A stretch of 64,000 bases of DNA from Halorubrum sp. PV6 (lineage in GTDB: Archaea > Halobacteriota > Halobacteria > Halobacteriales > Haloferacaceae): assembly GCF_003990725.2 (NCBI RefSeq), contig NZ_CP030065.1, positions 186,001 through 250,000 on the forward strand, written 5' to 3'. Shown piece by piece: positions 24,340 to 32,787 of the stretch. Both the position numbers and the translations under genes were made by a program. The notes under the pieces are model-generated. The model did not search any database and was not told the DNA's origin. It was given only the letters and a program-made list of their open reading frames with translations. Each line of letters begins with the position of its first letter. Positions within the stretch are counted from its first letter, which is position 1.

Positions 24340-25060
24340 CTCTAGATACCCAGTCCCCTTCAGGGGACAACTGGGGTGATCGGTGTAGCTTGCTGTATCA
24401 TTTTCTTTACTCTTGGCCTTCTGGCCTGAACACCCCCACCCAACGGGGGTATATCGTACCTTTTCAACACGCACCGGCTCAAATTCGGGGGCTTCAGCAA
24501 CCGTGAAATTAAGTCCAAAACGTGAAACCGCTGAAACGGCAATATACACAGGGCTGAGGTATGCGAGCCAGTCATATTCTGTCTGAAGTAGATGAACGGG
24601 TCTCTACCCCCTGACCGGCCTTCACGTCTTGCGGTTTTTGAGAGTGGTCAAGGGGGGTGGTACAGATCGGCCTATAGACGCCCTAAATCCCACCCCGTCT
24701 AGTTATTTTCATTCTATAACCCCGAGTTGTCCAGAATATTATGCTTAAAGGTGAAATAAAGTCATATTCTATTTCTTTTGTACCCCTGACCAGCCTCCAA
24801 GTCTTGCGGTTTTCGAGAGTGGTCAAGGGGTCTAATCATCTGTTCCAGAACCCCTTGACCACCCATTACGTCCTATTATTTTCGTGGTTTTGAATATTCT
24901 CATATTTCTGTCCAAACAATTCGAAATAATCGTGTTTAGAGAGAAATCCCAGTAGAAGGTGGTTTTCGGAGAAAATGGGCCATTCTGCGATTTGCTCCGG
25001 ACCCCCTTGACCGGCCTTCACGTCTTGCGGTTTTCGAGAGTGGTCAAGGGGGGGTGATCG
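24340..25060. repeat. Dyad-repeat array, candidate replication region
   Basis: Three near-identical units of about 50 bp at 24607-24657, 24783-24830 and 25002-25054. Each starts CCCCTTGACC or CCCCTGACC, has a shared core GTCTTGCGGTTTT and ends GTGGTCAAGGGG, so each can form a cruciform with 9- to 11-bp arms. A half-unit is at 24851-24873. AT-rich segments separate them. Stem-loops CCCCTTCAGGGG (about 24356) and CCCCCACCCAACGGGGG (about 24430) lie to the left. It is located downstream of the primase gene. Confidence 0.6.
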
Positions 25061-25343
25061 GGGTGATTGTAGGGGCGTGTAGGTGCTAGAAAACGGCTGG
25101 ATCCATTGAGGGCCAGAAAGGCGGTTAGAATGGGTTGAGTGGCTTCGAGTATTGGACCGGTATGATACTGGCTTGGAGTTCGTTCAGGACAAGATAGTGA
25201 GCGGAGATCGGCAAGATATTTACTGGAATCTCGTGTCAGAATAGGACGTCAATTGCCGGTGTTAGAACTATCTGTTTTCGTATGAATTGGCAAAAATACC
25301 GCAATCAGAATCGTCGGGACTGGAAATGGAGACCGGGTGCGTG

Positions 25344-27584
25344 TTACTCGTCTTCGGTGAACTTCCCCTCGAGATCAGCGAGGTTTTCGGCCTTGTCTCC
25401 AAGCTCGATTCCGAACCAGACTGTCTTGCGAGGCCTGTCCTCAAATCGGGGCCGACCCTCCTTTAGTTCGACATCGACCTGTGCTTTCAGCGGCTGGGTG
25501 AACGCCCCCGGCGGGAGTTCTCTCAAGTCCACATCATCGACCGACCTATCAGGATCGTTACGTACATAGCGGAGGTTGATCTGCGCCCACGCATTGAACG
25601 CATCACGGAGCTCTGCCTTCGGGACGAACATCGTCTCGTCGGTGTCGGTTGTGATCTCGCCGTCCTCGGTGTTAGTGTAGCGACGCAGGAATTGCTTCAG
25701 TGGATCCGGTGCGTTGTCTCCAGTGAGGAACTGCCCGTACCGGCGGTGGACACTGTCGAAAGCGATCGCCTCTGTGTCGACGTCGGGCGACTCGTTGCCG
25801 TCGCCATCATCACCGCTTCCTTTACCCGACCGGTTACTATCGGCGAGCCGCGCTGGCATGTATCCTGTCGTGTCTTCAATATCTTTGAGAACTGGGAAGT
25901 AGACATCATCCGGGAGCTTCAGGGCGCGCTTGCCCGCCGTGTTACTCCCCCCGGAGTCGCCGTTCGATTCGTCGTCATCGCCGTCGGAATCTTCCTCCGA
26001 ACTGCCGAATTCTTCGAGGTCGTCAGGCTCGCAATAATCGTTCTCGATCGCGTATCCCACAAGCCCCTTCAGGGGGATGGGCGTGTGCTCTGGGACGAGG
26101 TTGTTCTGGCGAGCGTAGGTCCACAGATGGAGGTATTCTAAATCATCGAGTTTCTGACCACTTGCCGAATGTTTGGGGTCGCGTTTCCCCATGTCACAGA
26201 GCGCGAAATGCTGGAAGTTGTAGAGGGCATTCCGCTTGTGGCAGTAGGCAGTTTCGTCGTCGATCACGACGAAGTAATTCTCCGATTCACCGAAGTGTCC
26301 GAAGGGGTTTGTTCCGCGCGAGCCGGGCGTGAGTCCAAGGTCGCGCAAGTCGAGTGTCCAGAGGGGGTTGTGGCTCCCTGTGAGTTCGCGATAGTCACCC
26401 TCCTCGACCCGGGCTTCAATCTCCTGTGGGTCGATGTCCATCGTGGTGCTGGCGTCGTTCACAAGCCCCCCAATGTTGCCCGTCGCGGCGGGGTGTTGTG
26501 ACGGGTGGATCGTGGGGATGAATCCGAACAGTGAGAGGGGTGGGTAAACGGTGTTCGCTTCGGGCATCGGCTGGACCGTATTGCCCTCCGTGCGAAGCGT
26601 CTCGAGATCGGTGACTGGCCACCGGTGAGACGCGGCGATTTCATCCCGGTCTGCGTCGGGGTCAAACGGGATGATATGCGGGTCGTAAATCGGGAGGTCT
26701 GCGGCCATGCCATCCGGGGTGATTGCCCCCACCGTTTGCGGGAGGTCATTGGCCGTCGGGAACCCGAGTGTGTCCGGGGCAATTCCGGTCGGGTACTCAC
26801 CCACTGGGTCGGCCCGATCAGCGAGCGTCTGCATCCACGCAGGGGCCGTGGCCGGTCCATCACTCCCGTCGTCGGCGGGCGTCGGGCCATTCCCCATTGT
26901 GAGTCGGAGCGCCCACTCAGCCGGTGGCGTGAGCGCGAGCCAGCCCTCTTGGAGGAAGTCATCAAGGTCGCGCTTCTCATCGCCAAACTGCGGTAGCTCT
27001 AAGAGCCACACGTTCGTCCCGCCGTAGTCTGTGTGGTCAAGTTCGTCGTCGGGCGTCAGCGCCGTCTGTCCGTCTGCGTCGGCGCTCTTAGCGGTCTCGT
27101 CTGTCTCGGTGTCGACGTCGATCATACCGAGCCGTGTCGCGACTTCCTCCCAGAGCTCGTGATCGTCTTCGACGGGGTCGGCGTCGCCCTCGAGGACTTC
27201 CTCGCGGTAGACGTCGGCCGCGGCTTGGACCGTCCCGGTGAAGGTGTCGTCCGGCGACGGCGTATGCGTGTCCAGCACCCGGCCCATGTTCACGGCGCTA
27301 TCCACGCCCGGCCCGTGCTGGTGGAGTTCGATAACCTCGCTGATGGGGCCTTTCGCCCGGAACTCACCGTCTGTTTCCAACAGGTGAACCGGAACTTCCT
27401 CGGCGGTGACGGGCGTTTTCTCCTCTGCGTCGACGTCGGCGTCGGCGGGCGGCGCGACGCGAATGTCCTGATCGTCGAGTTTGTCCTGCAGTGTTCCGTC
27501 GCGAGCGGCTTCAACGACCAGCTTCCGGGTGAACATCTCGTCGCCGGGAAACTCGCCGGTACAGAACAACTCGCGAAGAGCCAT
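25344..27584 (-). CDS. Primase, C-terminal part (after in-frame TAG)
   Basis: 746 codons from ATG 27584, in the same frame as the ORF ending at 27597 and separated from it by TAG plus four codons. It begins with sequence that completes a TOPRIM-type primase: PGVDSAVNMGRVLD, and later WLLELPQFGDEKRDLDDFLQEGW, resembling the end of DnaG/TOPRIM folds. The remaining 500 residues contain a replication-type C-terminal region (FVPKAELRDAFNAWAQINLRY ... RKTVWFGIELGD). No Walker A motif was seen, so no helicase domain. Together with the preceding ORF it probably formed one protein of about 1,310 residues. Confidence 0.7.
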   Translation of the reverse strand: MALRELFCTGEFPGDEMFTRKLVVEAARDGTLQDKLDDQDIRVAPPADADVDAEEKTPVTAEEVPVHLLETDGEFRAKGPISEVIELHQHGPGVDSAVNMGRVLDTHTPSPDDTFTGTVQAAADVYREEVLEGDADPVEDDHELWEEVATRLGMIDVDTETDETAKSADADGQTALTPDDELDHTDYGGTNVWLLELPQFGDEKRDLDDFLQEGWLALTPPAEWALRLTMGNGPTPADDGSDGPATAPAWMQTLADRADPVGEYPTGIAPDTLGFPTANDLPQTVGAITPDGMAADLPIYDPHIIPFDPDADRDEIAASHRWPVTDLETLRTEGNTVQPMPEANTVYPPLSLFGFIPTIHPSQHPAATGNIGGLVNDASTTMDIDPQEIEARVEEGDYRELTGSHNPLWTLDLRDLGLTPGSRGTNPFGHFGESENYFVVIDDETAYCHKRNALYNFQHFALCDMGKRDPKHSASGQKLDDLEYLHLWTYARQNNLVPEHTPIPLKGLVGYAIENDYCEPDDLEEFGSSEEDSDGDDDESNGDSGGSNTAGKRALKLPDDVYFPVLKDIEDTTGYMPARLADSNRSGKGSGDDGDGNESPDVDTEAIAFDSVHRRYGQFLTGDNAPDPLKQFLRRYTNTEDGEITTDTDETMFVPKAELRDAFNAWAQINLRYVRNDPDRSVDDVDLRELPPGAFTQPLKAQVDVELKEGRPRFEDRPRKTVWFGIELGDKAENLADLEGKFTEDE

Positions 27585-27596
27585 GTCGCGTTCACA

Positions 27597-29282
27597 CTAG
27601 CGCTCGTCGTGGTCGCGGTCTTCTTCGGCCAGTACCACTCGCTTTGGCGGGTCCGAATCCTGCAAGAAGTACACGTCGGGGATCTCCCGGCGCTTGATGA
27701 TGTCGGCGAGCACGTCGCGGTGTTTCATCTTGAACGTCTTCGTCACCGGCGAGATGCACGGGATCCCGTGGGCGTGAGCCGTGATCGCGTCGGCCATCCC
27801 CTCAGTAATCGCGAGGGGTTCGCCCTCGACGATGGTCTCACGGCCGTAGATCGGCTCGTCAGCGATGGTGTAGTTCTTCGTCGTCGCGAGCTTGGCGTAC
27901 TTCCCCTTCGTGAAGTCCTCTGGGTGGGTGCCGTGTTCGGTGTCGAAGTCCGGCTGCCGTCCGATGAAGAACGCGACTTTCCCGTCCTCGTCGTAGTACG
28001 GGAAGATGTACCGCCCCCGGAAGAGACACGAGAGGTCATTCGCGTTGTCGGGGTCATCGAGTGTGGTGTAATCAACGTACTCCTCGCCCTCTTCGTTCTC
28101 GCCGTAGGCGTCGTTCGGCTTGGTGAACAGCCCCGTCGCAATCATCGTGTGGTGGCTGAACCCCTTGCTTTCGAGGTGGAAGAACAACTTCTTGCCGAAG
28201 GCGGGTGCCAACCCGAGCTGCTTGTCGGCGACGAGGTCGTCGTTCCAGCCCCGGTGGTCAGCGCCGAGGAACTGGTACGGCTGTTCGTCGGCAGCGAAGT
28301 CCTCGGGCTCGGCAATGCGTTCGGCGGCGTCCTCGGTGGACTGAATGCCCGAAGTCTGTGCGTCTTCGTTGGCGGGCATCGCGTCGGCCGCCTCGGGATC
28401 TTGTTCGACGGGGTACGCCGGGTCGGGCTCGTCGAGCGCGGTGAAGTACTCGCGGGGCGTCTCAGGTTTGCGGTAGCCCGCCTCGAACGCCTGTTCCTCG
28501 TTCCACGTGACGTTGTTGTCGATCGTCGTATCGAGTTGGCTGTGGAAGAAGCGGGCCGCCTCTTCGAGGCAGGCTTGGACGGCACCCAGATCGGGCGTGG
28601 GACTCAAGCGGAGGTCGGTAGGGTCAGCGTCGACGAGTGTGCTGTTGGGCTCCGCACGCGGCTCGCCGGCTGCGGTCTGTCCCACACGCCGCGTCTCGTC
28701 GGCGTCACTCTCTGCGCCGTCTGTGTCGTCTGAGCGCGACTCTGTCTCGGTGGTGTCGGGAGAGGTGTCGTCGGCAGTATCCGTGTCGCCGTCGTCGCCC
28801 GTGGTGGCCGTCTCGGCGCTGGGCGTGGTGTCTGCGTCGTCTGTGTCTCCGGGCGCACTGTGCGCGCCTGTGCGCGCTTCTGAGCCATCCCCGCTTTGAG
28901 ACGAGGTGTTGGTCGTCTCGGTGTCCGGCGTGTCCGCTTCGCTCGTGCTGGCCGTGTCTGGCTCGTCGCTCTCACTACTCGCGTCCGTGGCGGGTGTCTC
29001 CTCCTCGTCGGTGTCGGCGTGGTCGTCGGTATTCTCAGAGGTTTGCTGATCAGTATTCTCTGTGGTTTTCTCAGAGGGTTCCTCGTCAGGTGTCCCGGTT
29101 GGTGTGTCACCCCCGTCTGGGTCGTCGTCGGAGTCGCCACCGGAGTCGTCGTCGGAGTCCGGCTCATCATCGTCGCTCGGTGGGTACGCATCCCGGTTGA
29201 AGGCAACGGGGTCAATCTCTGGGCCTTTCTCGTCCTGTGGCGTGTTGATCTTGAATTGACCCGTCTCGTCGTCACGGTACAA
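27597..29282 (-). CDS. DnaG-type primase, N-terminal part (plasmid replication protein)
   Basis: 561 codons from a TTG at 29282. The first 210 residues are a low-complexity acidic linker rich in D, E, T and S. After it come the bacterial-type primase core: LGLAPAFGKKLFFHLESKGF, the FRGRYIFPYYDEDGKVAFFIGR block, and TOPRIM motifs (ITEGMADAITAHAHG and YFLQDSD). The TOPRIM is cut short by TAG at 27597-27599 and continues in frame in the next ORF. Coding-like sequence (REITLALQRHHGLDTEAV) also continues upstream of the TTG to a TAG at 29445 with no ATG, GTG or TTG, so the true start is unclear. Iterons lie directly upstream. Confidence 0.7.
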   Translation of the reverse strand: MYRDDETGQFKINTPQDEKGPEIDPVAFNRDAYPPSDDDEPDSDDDSGGDSDDDPDGGDTPTGTPDEEPSEKTTENTDQQTSENTDDHADTDEEETPATDASSESDEPDTASTSEADTPDTETTNTSSQSGDGSEARTGAHSAPGDTDDADTTPSAETATTGDDGDTDTADDTSPDTTETESRSDDTDGAESDADETRRVGQTAAGEPRAEPNSTLVDADPTDLRLSPTPDLGAVQACLEEAARFFHSQLDTTIDNNVTWNEEQAFEAGYRKPETPREYFTALDEPDPAYPVEQDPEAADAMPANEDAQTSGIQSTEDAAERIAEPEDFAADEQPYQFLGADHRGWNDDLVADKQLGLAPAFGKKLFFHLESKGFSHHTMIATGLFTKPNDAYGENEEGEEYVDYTTLDDPDNANDLSCLFRGRYIFPYYDEDGKVAFFIGRQPDFDTEHGTHPEDFTKGKYAKLATTKNYTIADEPIYGRETIVEGEPLAITEGMADAITAHAHGIPCISPVTKTFKMKHRDVLADIIKRREIPDVYFLQDSDPPKRVVLAEEDRDHDER

Positions 29283-29420
29283 TACGCCGTGGTCGCGAGC
29301 CGTCTCAGTCGTCTCGGTGACCGCCTCGGTGTCGAGTCCGTGGTGCCGCTGAAGCGCGAGGGTTATTTCTCGTAGATGACAGTCGTTATCATATACCGAC
29401 TCATATGACTGCCCGTTACA

Positions 29421-29428
29421 TATATGTG
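29421..29428 (-). promoter_or_regulatory. TATA-like box upstream of primase
   Basis: CATATATG lies between the first iteron array and an ATG at 29404 that opens only a 13-codon ORF. It is a plausible primase promoter. Confidence 0.35.
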
Positions 29429-29450
29429 TGTCAGATATTCGTGACTATAA

Positions 29451-29626
29451 TCTGTAACGGATATCTAGAACATCTTTCTGTAACAACTATCTGTATTTAT
29501 TTTGGAACTAGAAGCGGTGCTGATGGGATCCCGATCTTGAAGAATGCACCTGATAGAACTATCTAGAATAAGCATCTGTTACAGACATCTGTAACAGATA
29601 TCTGCAACAGGTTTCTGTTATATATG
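29451..29626. repeat. 13-bp iteron arrays (candidate origin)
   Basis: Two arrays with exact 13-bp periodicity. Array 1 units start at 29451, 29464, 29477 and 29490 (TCTGTAACGGATA, TCTAGAACATCTT, TCTGTAACAACTA, TCTGTATTTATTT). Array 2 units start at 29562, 29575, 29588, 29601 and 29614 (for example TCTGTTACAGACA, TCTGTAACAGATA, TCTGCAACAGGTT). The consensus is close to TCTGTAACAGATA. They lie in AT-rich DNA directly upstream of the primase and fit a Rep-binding, iteron-type plasmid origin. Confidence 0.75.
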
Positions 29627-29670
29627 TCAATAATCAAACTGAGTGCCTCAGAGCTGGACCTAGAGGTAGA

Positions 29671-30237
29671 TCACTCATTCCACGAAAGCTGGTCAATAGT
29701 TGGAAACTCAGCCTTTGCTGTCTGGGGCGGGTTATAGTATCGGGATTTGATATCGTAGTATCCAAATTCAGGAGGGATACGAGCGCACGCCTTGGCCAGA
29801 TTTTTGTCCGCTGTGTGGGTGATCACACGGATTCGAGCATTCGCATCGAACAGTCGAACTGTCAACGCGACTACTGCTGCATCCTGCCAGTTGTTCGTCT
29901 CTGGATACTTGCTTTGCTGGTTGAGAAACTCATCTGCAACGAACCGTGCTTTCTCAACCGGTCCAGCACTACTATCGAATCCCGCTGTACGGTTACCGGG
30001 AAGCGGTGGGGCTACCCGCAGCCACCCTTCTTCGATAGCCATATCGAGGTACGGATTCGTCGGTGAGTCAGCACTCCCGGTATCCGCCAGTTCGTGGTAG
30101 ACTGCTGCTGGCACCCAAATTTCTGTTCCGATTTCCTCTACGGCAGTTTTGAGTGATTGTAGGTGCGGACTGGGGTGCTTTCCCAAGTTCCGAAACATCA
30201 CCGTGTCCGCAATATTCGCAGTATAAATCCTCGTCAT
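29671..30237 (-). CDS. PIN-like domain protein (putative toxin)
   Basis: A 188-residue protein (MTRIYTANIADTVMF) with a PIN-like layout: an N-terminal Asp, LKTAVEEIGTEIWVPAAVYHELAD, then NNWQDAAVVALTVRLFD and VITHTADKNLAKAC, which place conserved acidic residues as in VapC-type RNases. The first strand is less canonical than usual (no DTN). It starts 5 bp after the stop of the winged-helix gene, a toxin-antitoxin arrangement next to the replication origin. Confidence 0.65.
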   Translation of the reverse strand: MTRIYTANIADTVMFRNLGKHPSPHLQSLKTAVEEIGTEIWVPAAVYHELADTGSADSPTNPYLDMAIEEGWLRVAPPLPGNRTAGFDSSAGPVEKARFVADEFLNQQSKYPETNNWQDAAVVALTVRLFDANARIRVITHTADKNLAKACARIPPEFGYYDIKSRYYNPPQTAKAEFPTIDQLSWNE

Positions 30238-30242
30238 TCGGT

Positions 30243-30866
30243 CTACTTGTCGTCAAATTCCTCGAGGAGATCGCCTTCGTTCTCATCGAAATCATCTGGT
30301 GTGTACGTCGTCGGGCCCGACTCGTTGTCACCAAGATCGAGAATCGAATAGATGGCTTCGACAAGATCATACGCAGTTCCAGAAGAAAGGTCTGCGAGGC
30401 TCGCGATCTGCCGGATTGTGACATCTCCCTCACTGTGTGCTTTCACGAGGTCGTATGCGAGTGCGAACGTGACGATGCCGTGGTCTTCGAGAACCCGCTC
30501 AATCGCTGGATATTCGTTTTTCTGGGCGATCACTTCGATAAGTTCAGGGGTAATCGAGACTTCTGTCTCGCGGACTGTTAATGTCAGTTTGAACTCTTCA
30601 GCGGTGTATACGGCGGTCCTGCTATCATGGTCAACGTTGCTGATCAGGCCCGCCTGTTCCAGTTTATGCAGATAGTCGTACACCGTCTTCTTTGAGACTG
30701 TCGTTGTTTCAACGAGTTCAGGGCCCGTCGTAGTCCCGGACCGCCGAATGGATGTATAGAGACTAGCGAGAGACGGGTTATCGAGTAATTCTGCGAACGT
30801 AGGGATTCCGGTGATCATCCCCGGTGTGTCACCCGCGTTTCGCACGTGTTCTGTATCGTAGCTCAT
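30243..30866 (-). CDS. Winged-helix regulator, partner of PIN protein
   Basis: A 207-residue protein from ATG 30866 (MSYDTEHVRNAG); the longer upstream ORF is AT-rich and cysteine-rich and not used. A winged-helix domain is seen in LASLYTSIRRSGTTTGPELVETTTVSKKTVYDYLHKLEQAGLIS, followed by a second helical domain (VTIRQIASLADLSSGTAYDLVEAIYS) and an acidic tail. The layout resembles haloarchaeal antitoxin-type regulators paired with PIN toxins. It probably represses its own operon. Confidence 0.7.
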   Translation of the reverse strand: MSYDTEHVRNAGDTPGMITGIPTFAELLDNPSLASLYTSIRRSGTTTGPELVETTTVSKKTVYDYLHKLEQAGLISNVDHDSRTAVYTAEEFKLTLTVRETEVSITPELIEVIAQKNEYPAIERVLEDHGIVTFALAYDLVKAHSEGDVTIRQIASLADLSSGTAYDLVEAIYSILDLGDNESGPTTYTPDDFDENEGDLLEEFDDK

Positions 30867-30975
30867 CGTGTATAGAGTTACGAAACTAGAAACTATAAAT
30901 GTTTGCCACGGTCGTCCCGAGCACACGATAGAGCAAGCAGATGCACAAGTGGGTGGGGCAGCACCAACACTCCTC

Positions 30976-31161
30976 GAACAAGGACGGACAGAATCGATCG
31001 GCATCTACACGAATGATTTGCCCGCGTTCCACGGGATTGAGCGTGCCCTCTCACAGCATGGCTACGAGGACGCGCTCGACGAGGTCGCGGAGGTACTCCG
31101 CAAGCGTCGGCGTCAACCGCTGATAGAACCCGCTGGGCGAGATTGTCTCATCGGCAGTTGA
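30976..31161 (+). pseudogene. Short C-terminal gene fragment
   Basis: Plus-strand sequence SIGIYTNDLPAFHGIERALSQHGYEDALDEV looks like the tail of a protein, possibly PIN-like, but no start or N-terminal domain is present, and it runs into the ISH8-like fragment on the other strand. Confidence 0.3.
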
Positions 31162-31365
31162 GTTGTAAGATCGTCTGAACCCGGCGAGTGTTCGGCTTTC
31201 GCCTGCGGCGAAACCGAACACAAATGTCCAGACGAAGGCAGGGATCTGAAGCTTACGGTCACGTTCGACCACGCCGAGTTCCTCGGCGTGCTCTTCGAGG
31301 AACTCAGAGGGAAACAGTGTAGTGAGCCGACGCATAATCCGAAATGAGGAGTCCTTGTCGTGCAC
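31051..31365 (-). pseudogene. ISH8-like (IS4-family) transposase, N-terminal fragment
   Basis: About 100 residues (RLTTLFPSEFLEEHAEELGVV ... GESRTLAGFRRSYNSTADETISPSGFYQRLTPTLAEYLRDLVE) match what I know of the N-terminus of ISH8-group transposases. The DDE catalytic region is absent, so the element is dead. It abuts the displaced primase fragment at 31475. Confidence 0.7.
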
Positions 31366-31474
31366 AGACTGGACTTTCTCATTCCTTCCGAAAGATGCCT
31401 CGATAAGCCGCCTCTATCACGCGGTTTTTCACTTAACTAAAGACGGATGGACCGACTACTACGAGGCGAGTATG

Positions 31475-31679
31475 GCCGTCGGCGGCGTGAGTGCGAGCCA
31501 GCCCTCTTGGAGGAAGTCATCAAGATCGCGCTTCTCATCGCCAAACTGCGGCAGCTCTAAGAGCCACACGTTCGTCCCACCGTAGTCTGTGTGGTCGAGC
31601 TCTTCGTCGGGTGTCAGCGCCGTCTGTCCGTCCGCGTCGGCGCTCTCAGTGGTCTCGTCTGTCTCGGTGTCGACGTCGA
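31475..31679 (-). pseudogene. Displaced fragment of the primase gene
   Basis: About 205 bp nearly identical to 26919-27121 of the primase gene, encoding the same VDTETDET ... DLDDFLQEGWLALTPP stretch. The similarity stops sharply at both ends (GTCGACGTCGA is the last shared block). It shows that a second copy of this replication gene, or part of it, once existed here. Confidence 0.8.
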
Positions 31680-31680
31680 G

Positions 31681-31794
31681 TGGCAGCGTGAACACGGCGA
31701 GCAGCTACCGAAGAACGAGAAGTTCTACCCAGCAGTGATCCGGGCTGGGCTCTCCGGGACGTCGACTGAAGAAGAGCTCGGCCTCAAAGACTAG
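31681..31794 (+). pseudogene. C-terminal fragment of an unknown gene
   Basis: Reads WQREHGEQLPKNEKFYPAVI, then RAGLSGTSTEEELGLKD and a stop. It is protein-like and acidic but starts abruptly at the junction with the primase fragment. The parent gene is not recognised. Confidence 0.35.
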
Positions 31795-31821
31795 CTGTTA
31801 TAATCTATAACGGCTCTGTTG

Positions 31822-32513
31822 GGCGATGTTAAGTTAAGGATGAGGCGGTCGGTGTTCCGAATGGTCTATGTCCGAATCCAACCGCCTCAACGGCTCTACT
31901 AAATGGATTGACTTGGAGTTTGTGGAGCGTGAGCGGACACCCTACGAGATCATTGAAACCGGTATTCAGCTCCATCTTGCTGGCCTATCACTTTCGAATA
32001 CCAAACAGTATCTTGAGAATTTGGGTGTCGAGCGAAGCCGAACAGCAATCCACAACTGGATTCAAAAGGCCGATCTACAGCCAGCTAACGGTGCGAGCCC
32101 GAATCGCGTTGCGGTCGACGAGACTGCGATTCAGATCGACTCAGACCGATTCTGGCTGTATGCCGCCGTAGATCCTCGTACAAACGAATTCCTCCACGTT
32201 GACGTATTTCCCGTTCAAAACCAACAATTTACTTTGGTGTTTCTCCGCGATCTCAGAGAGAAACACCACGTTGACGACGCGATCTTTCTGGTTGATGCTG
32301 GCGGACATCTCACAGCTGCGCTCTCACGTACTTCGCTCCGATTTCAAATTACTCGTCATGGAAATCGGAATGCTGTCGAACGTGTCTTTAGAGAAGTAAA
32401 ACGACGAACATCCTCGTTTTCAAATACGTTTAGAAATGCGGAGCCGACGGCGGTAGAATCATGGCTCCAAGCCTTCGCCGTCTGCTGGAATCGATGCTTA
32501 AGTTAACACGACC
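31822..32513 (+). mobile_element. IS6-family element, copy 1
   Basis: 692 bp with ends GGCGATGTTAAGTTAAG and, reverse-complemented, GGTCGTGTTAACTTAAG. It is flanked on both sides by the 9-bp direct repeat GCTCTGTTG (31813-31821 and 32514-32522), a target duplication made within the terminal repeat of another element. A second copy of the same length is at 53522-54213. Confidence 0.85.
31868..32506 (+). CDS. IS6-family transposase
   Basis: A 212-residue DDE transposase. The catalytic residues appear in VAVDETAIQIDSDRFWLYAAVD, VFLVDAGGH-type sequence (AIFLVDAGGH) and NAVERVFREVKRRT, with an N-terminal HTH (LSNTKQYLENLGVERSRTAIHNWIQ). Length and motif order fit the short haloarchaeal IS6 transposases. 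It is intact. Confidence 0.88.
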   Translation: MSESNRLNGSTKWIDLEFVERERTPYEIIETGIQLHLAGLSLSNTKQYLENLGVERSRTAIHNWIQKADLQPANGASPNRVAVDETAIQIDSDRFWLYAAVDPRTNEFLHVDVFPVQNQQFTLVFLRDLREKHHVDDAIFLVDAGGHLTAALSRTSLRFQITRHGNRNAVERVFREVKRRTSSFSNTFRNAEPTAVESWLQAFAVCWNRCLS

Positions 32514-32787
32514 GCTCTGTTGAAATCCTCAGAAAGTGATACGTTTTAGTCCGGTTCCGGTCAATACAGGAGACCCACACACTGACGTAGAACACCGGTC
32601 TGCCCGTCTTACCCCAAGACCGCCGTGTGAGATACAGCGGCTGAAGTCAGCACGACGGCTTACTTCCCGCCGAATCGGATGAACCACCCGTTCGCTGAAC
32701 GTGCCGATCTATCGCGAACGCGCTCATGCTCGTTGGGGTCATGAAGTCGGCCGGGTAGCACGTGCGTATCTGCCATTAGAGGGTAAA

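Noticed and set aside
27033-28733. 566-codon plus-strand ORF
   Set aside because: It lies antisense to the primase gene, whose minus-strand frame has clear DnaG and TOPRIM motifs; long antisense frames are expected in GC-rich DNA.
29451-29626. CRISPR array
   Set aside because: The 13-bp units are contiguous with no unique spacers, which fits iterons and not CRISPR.
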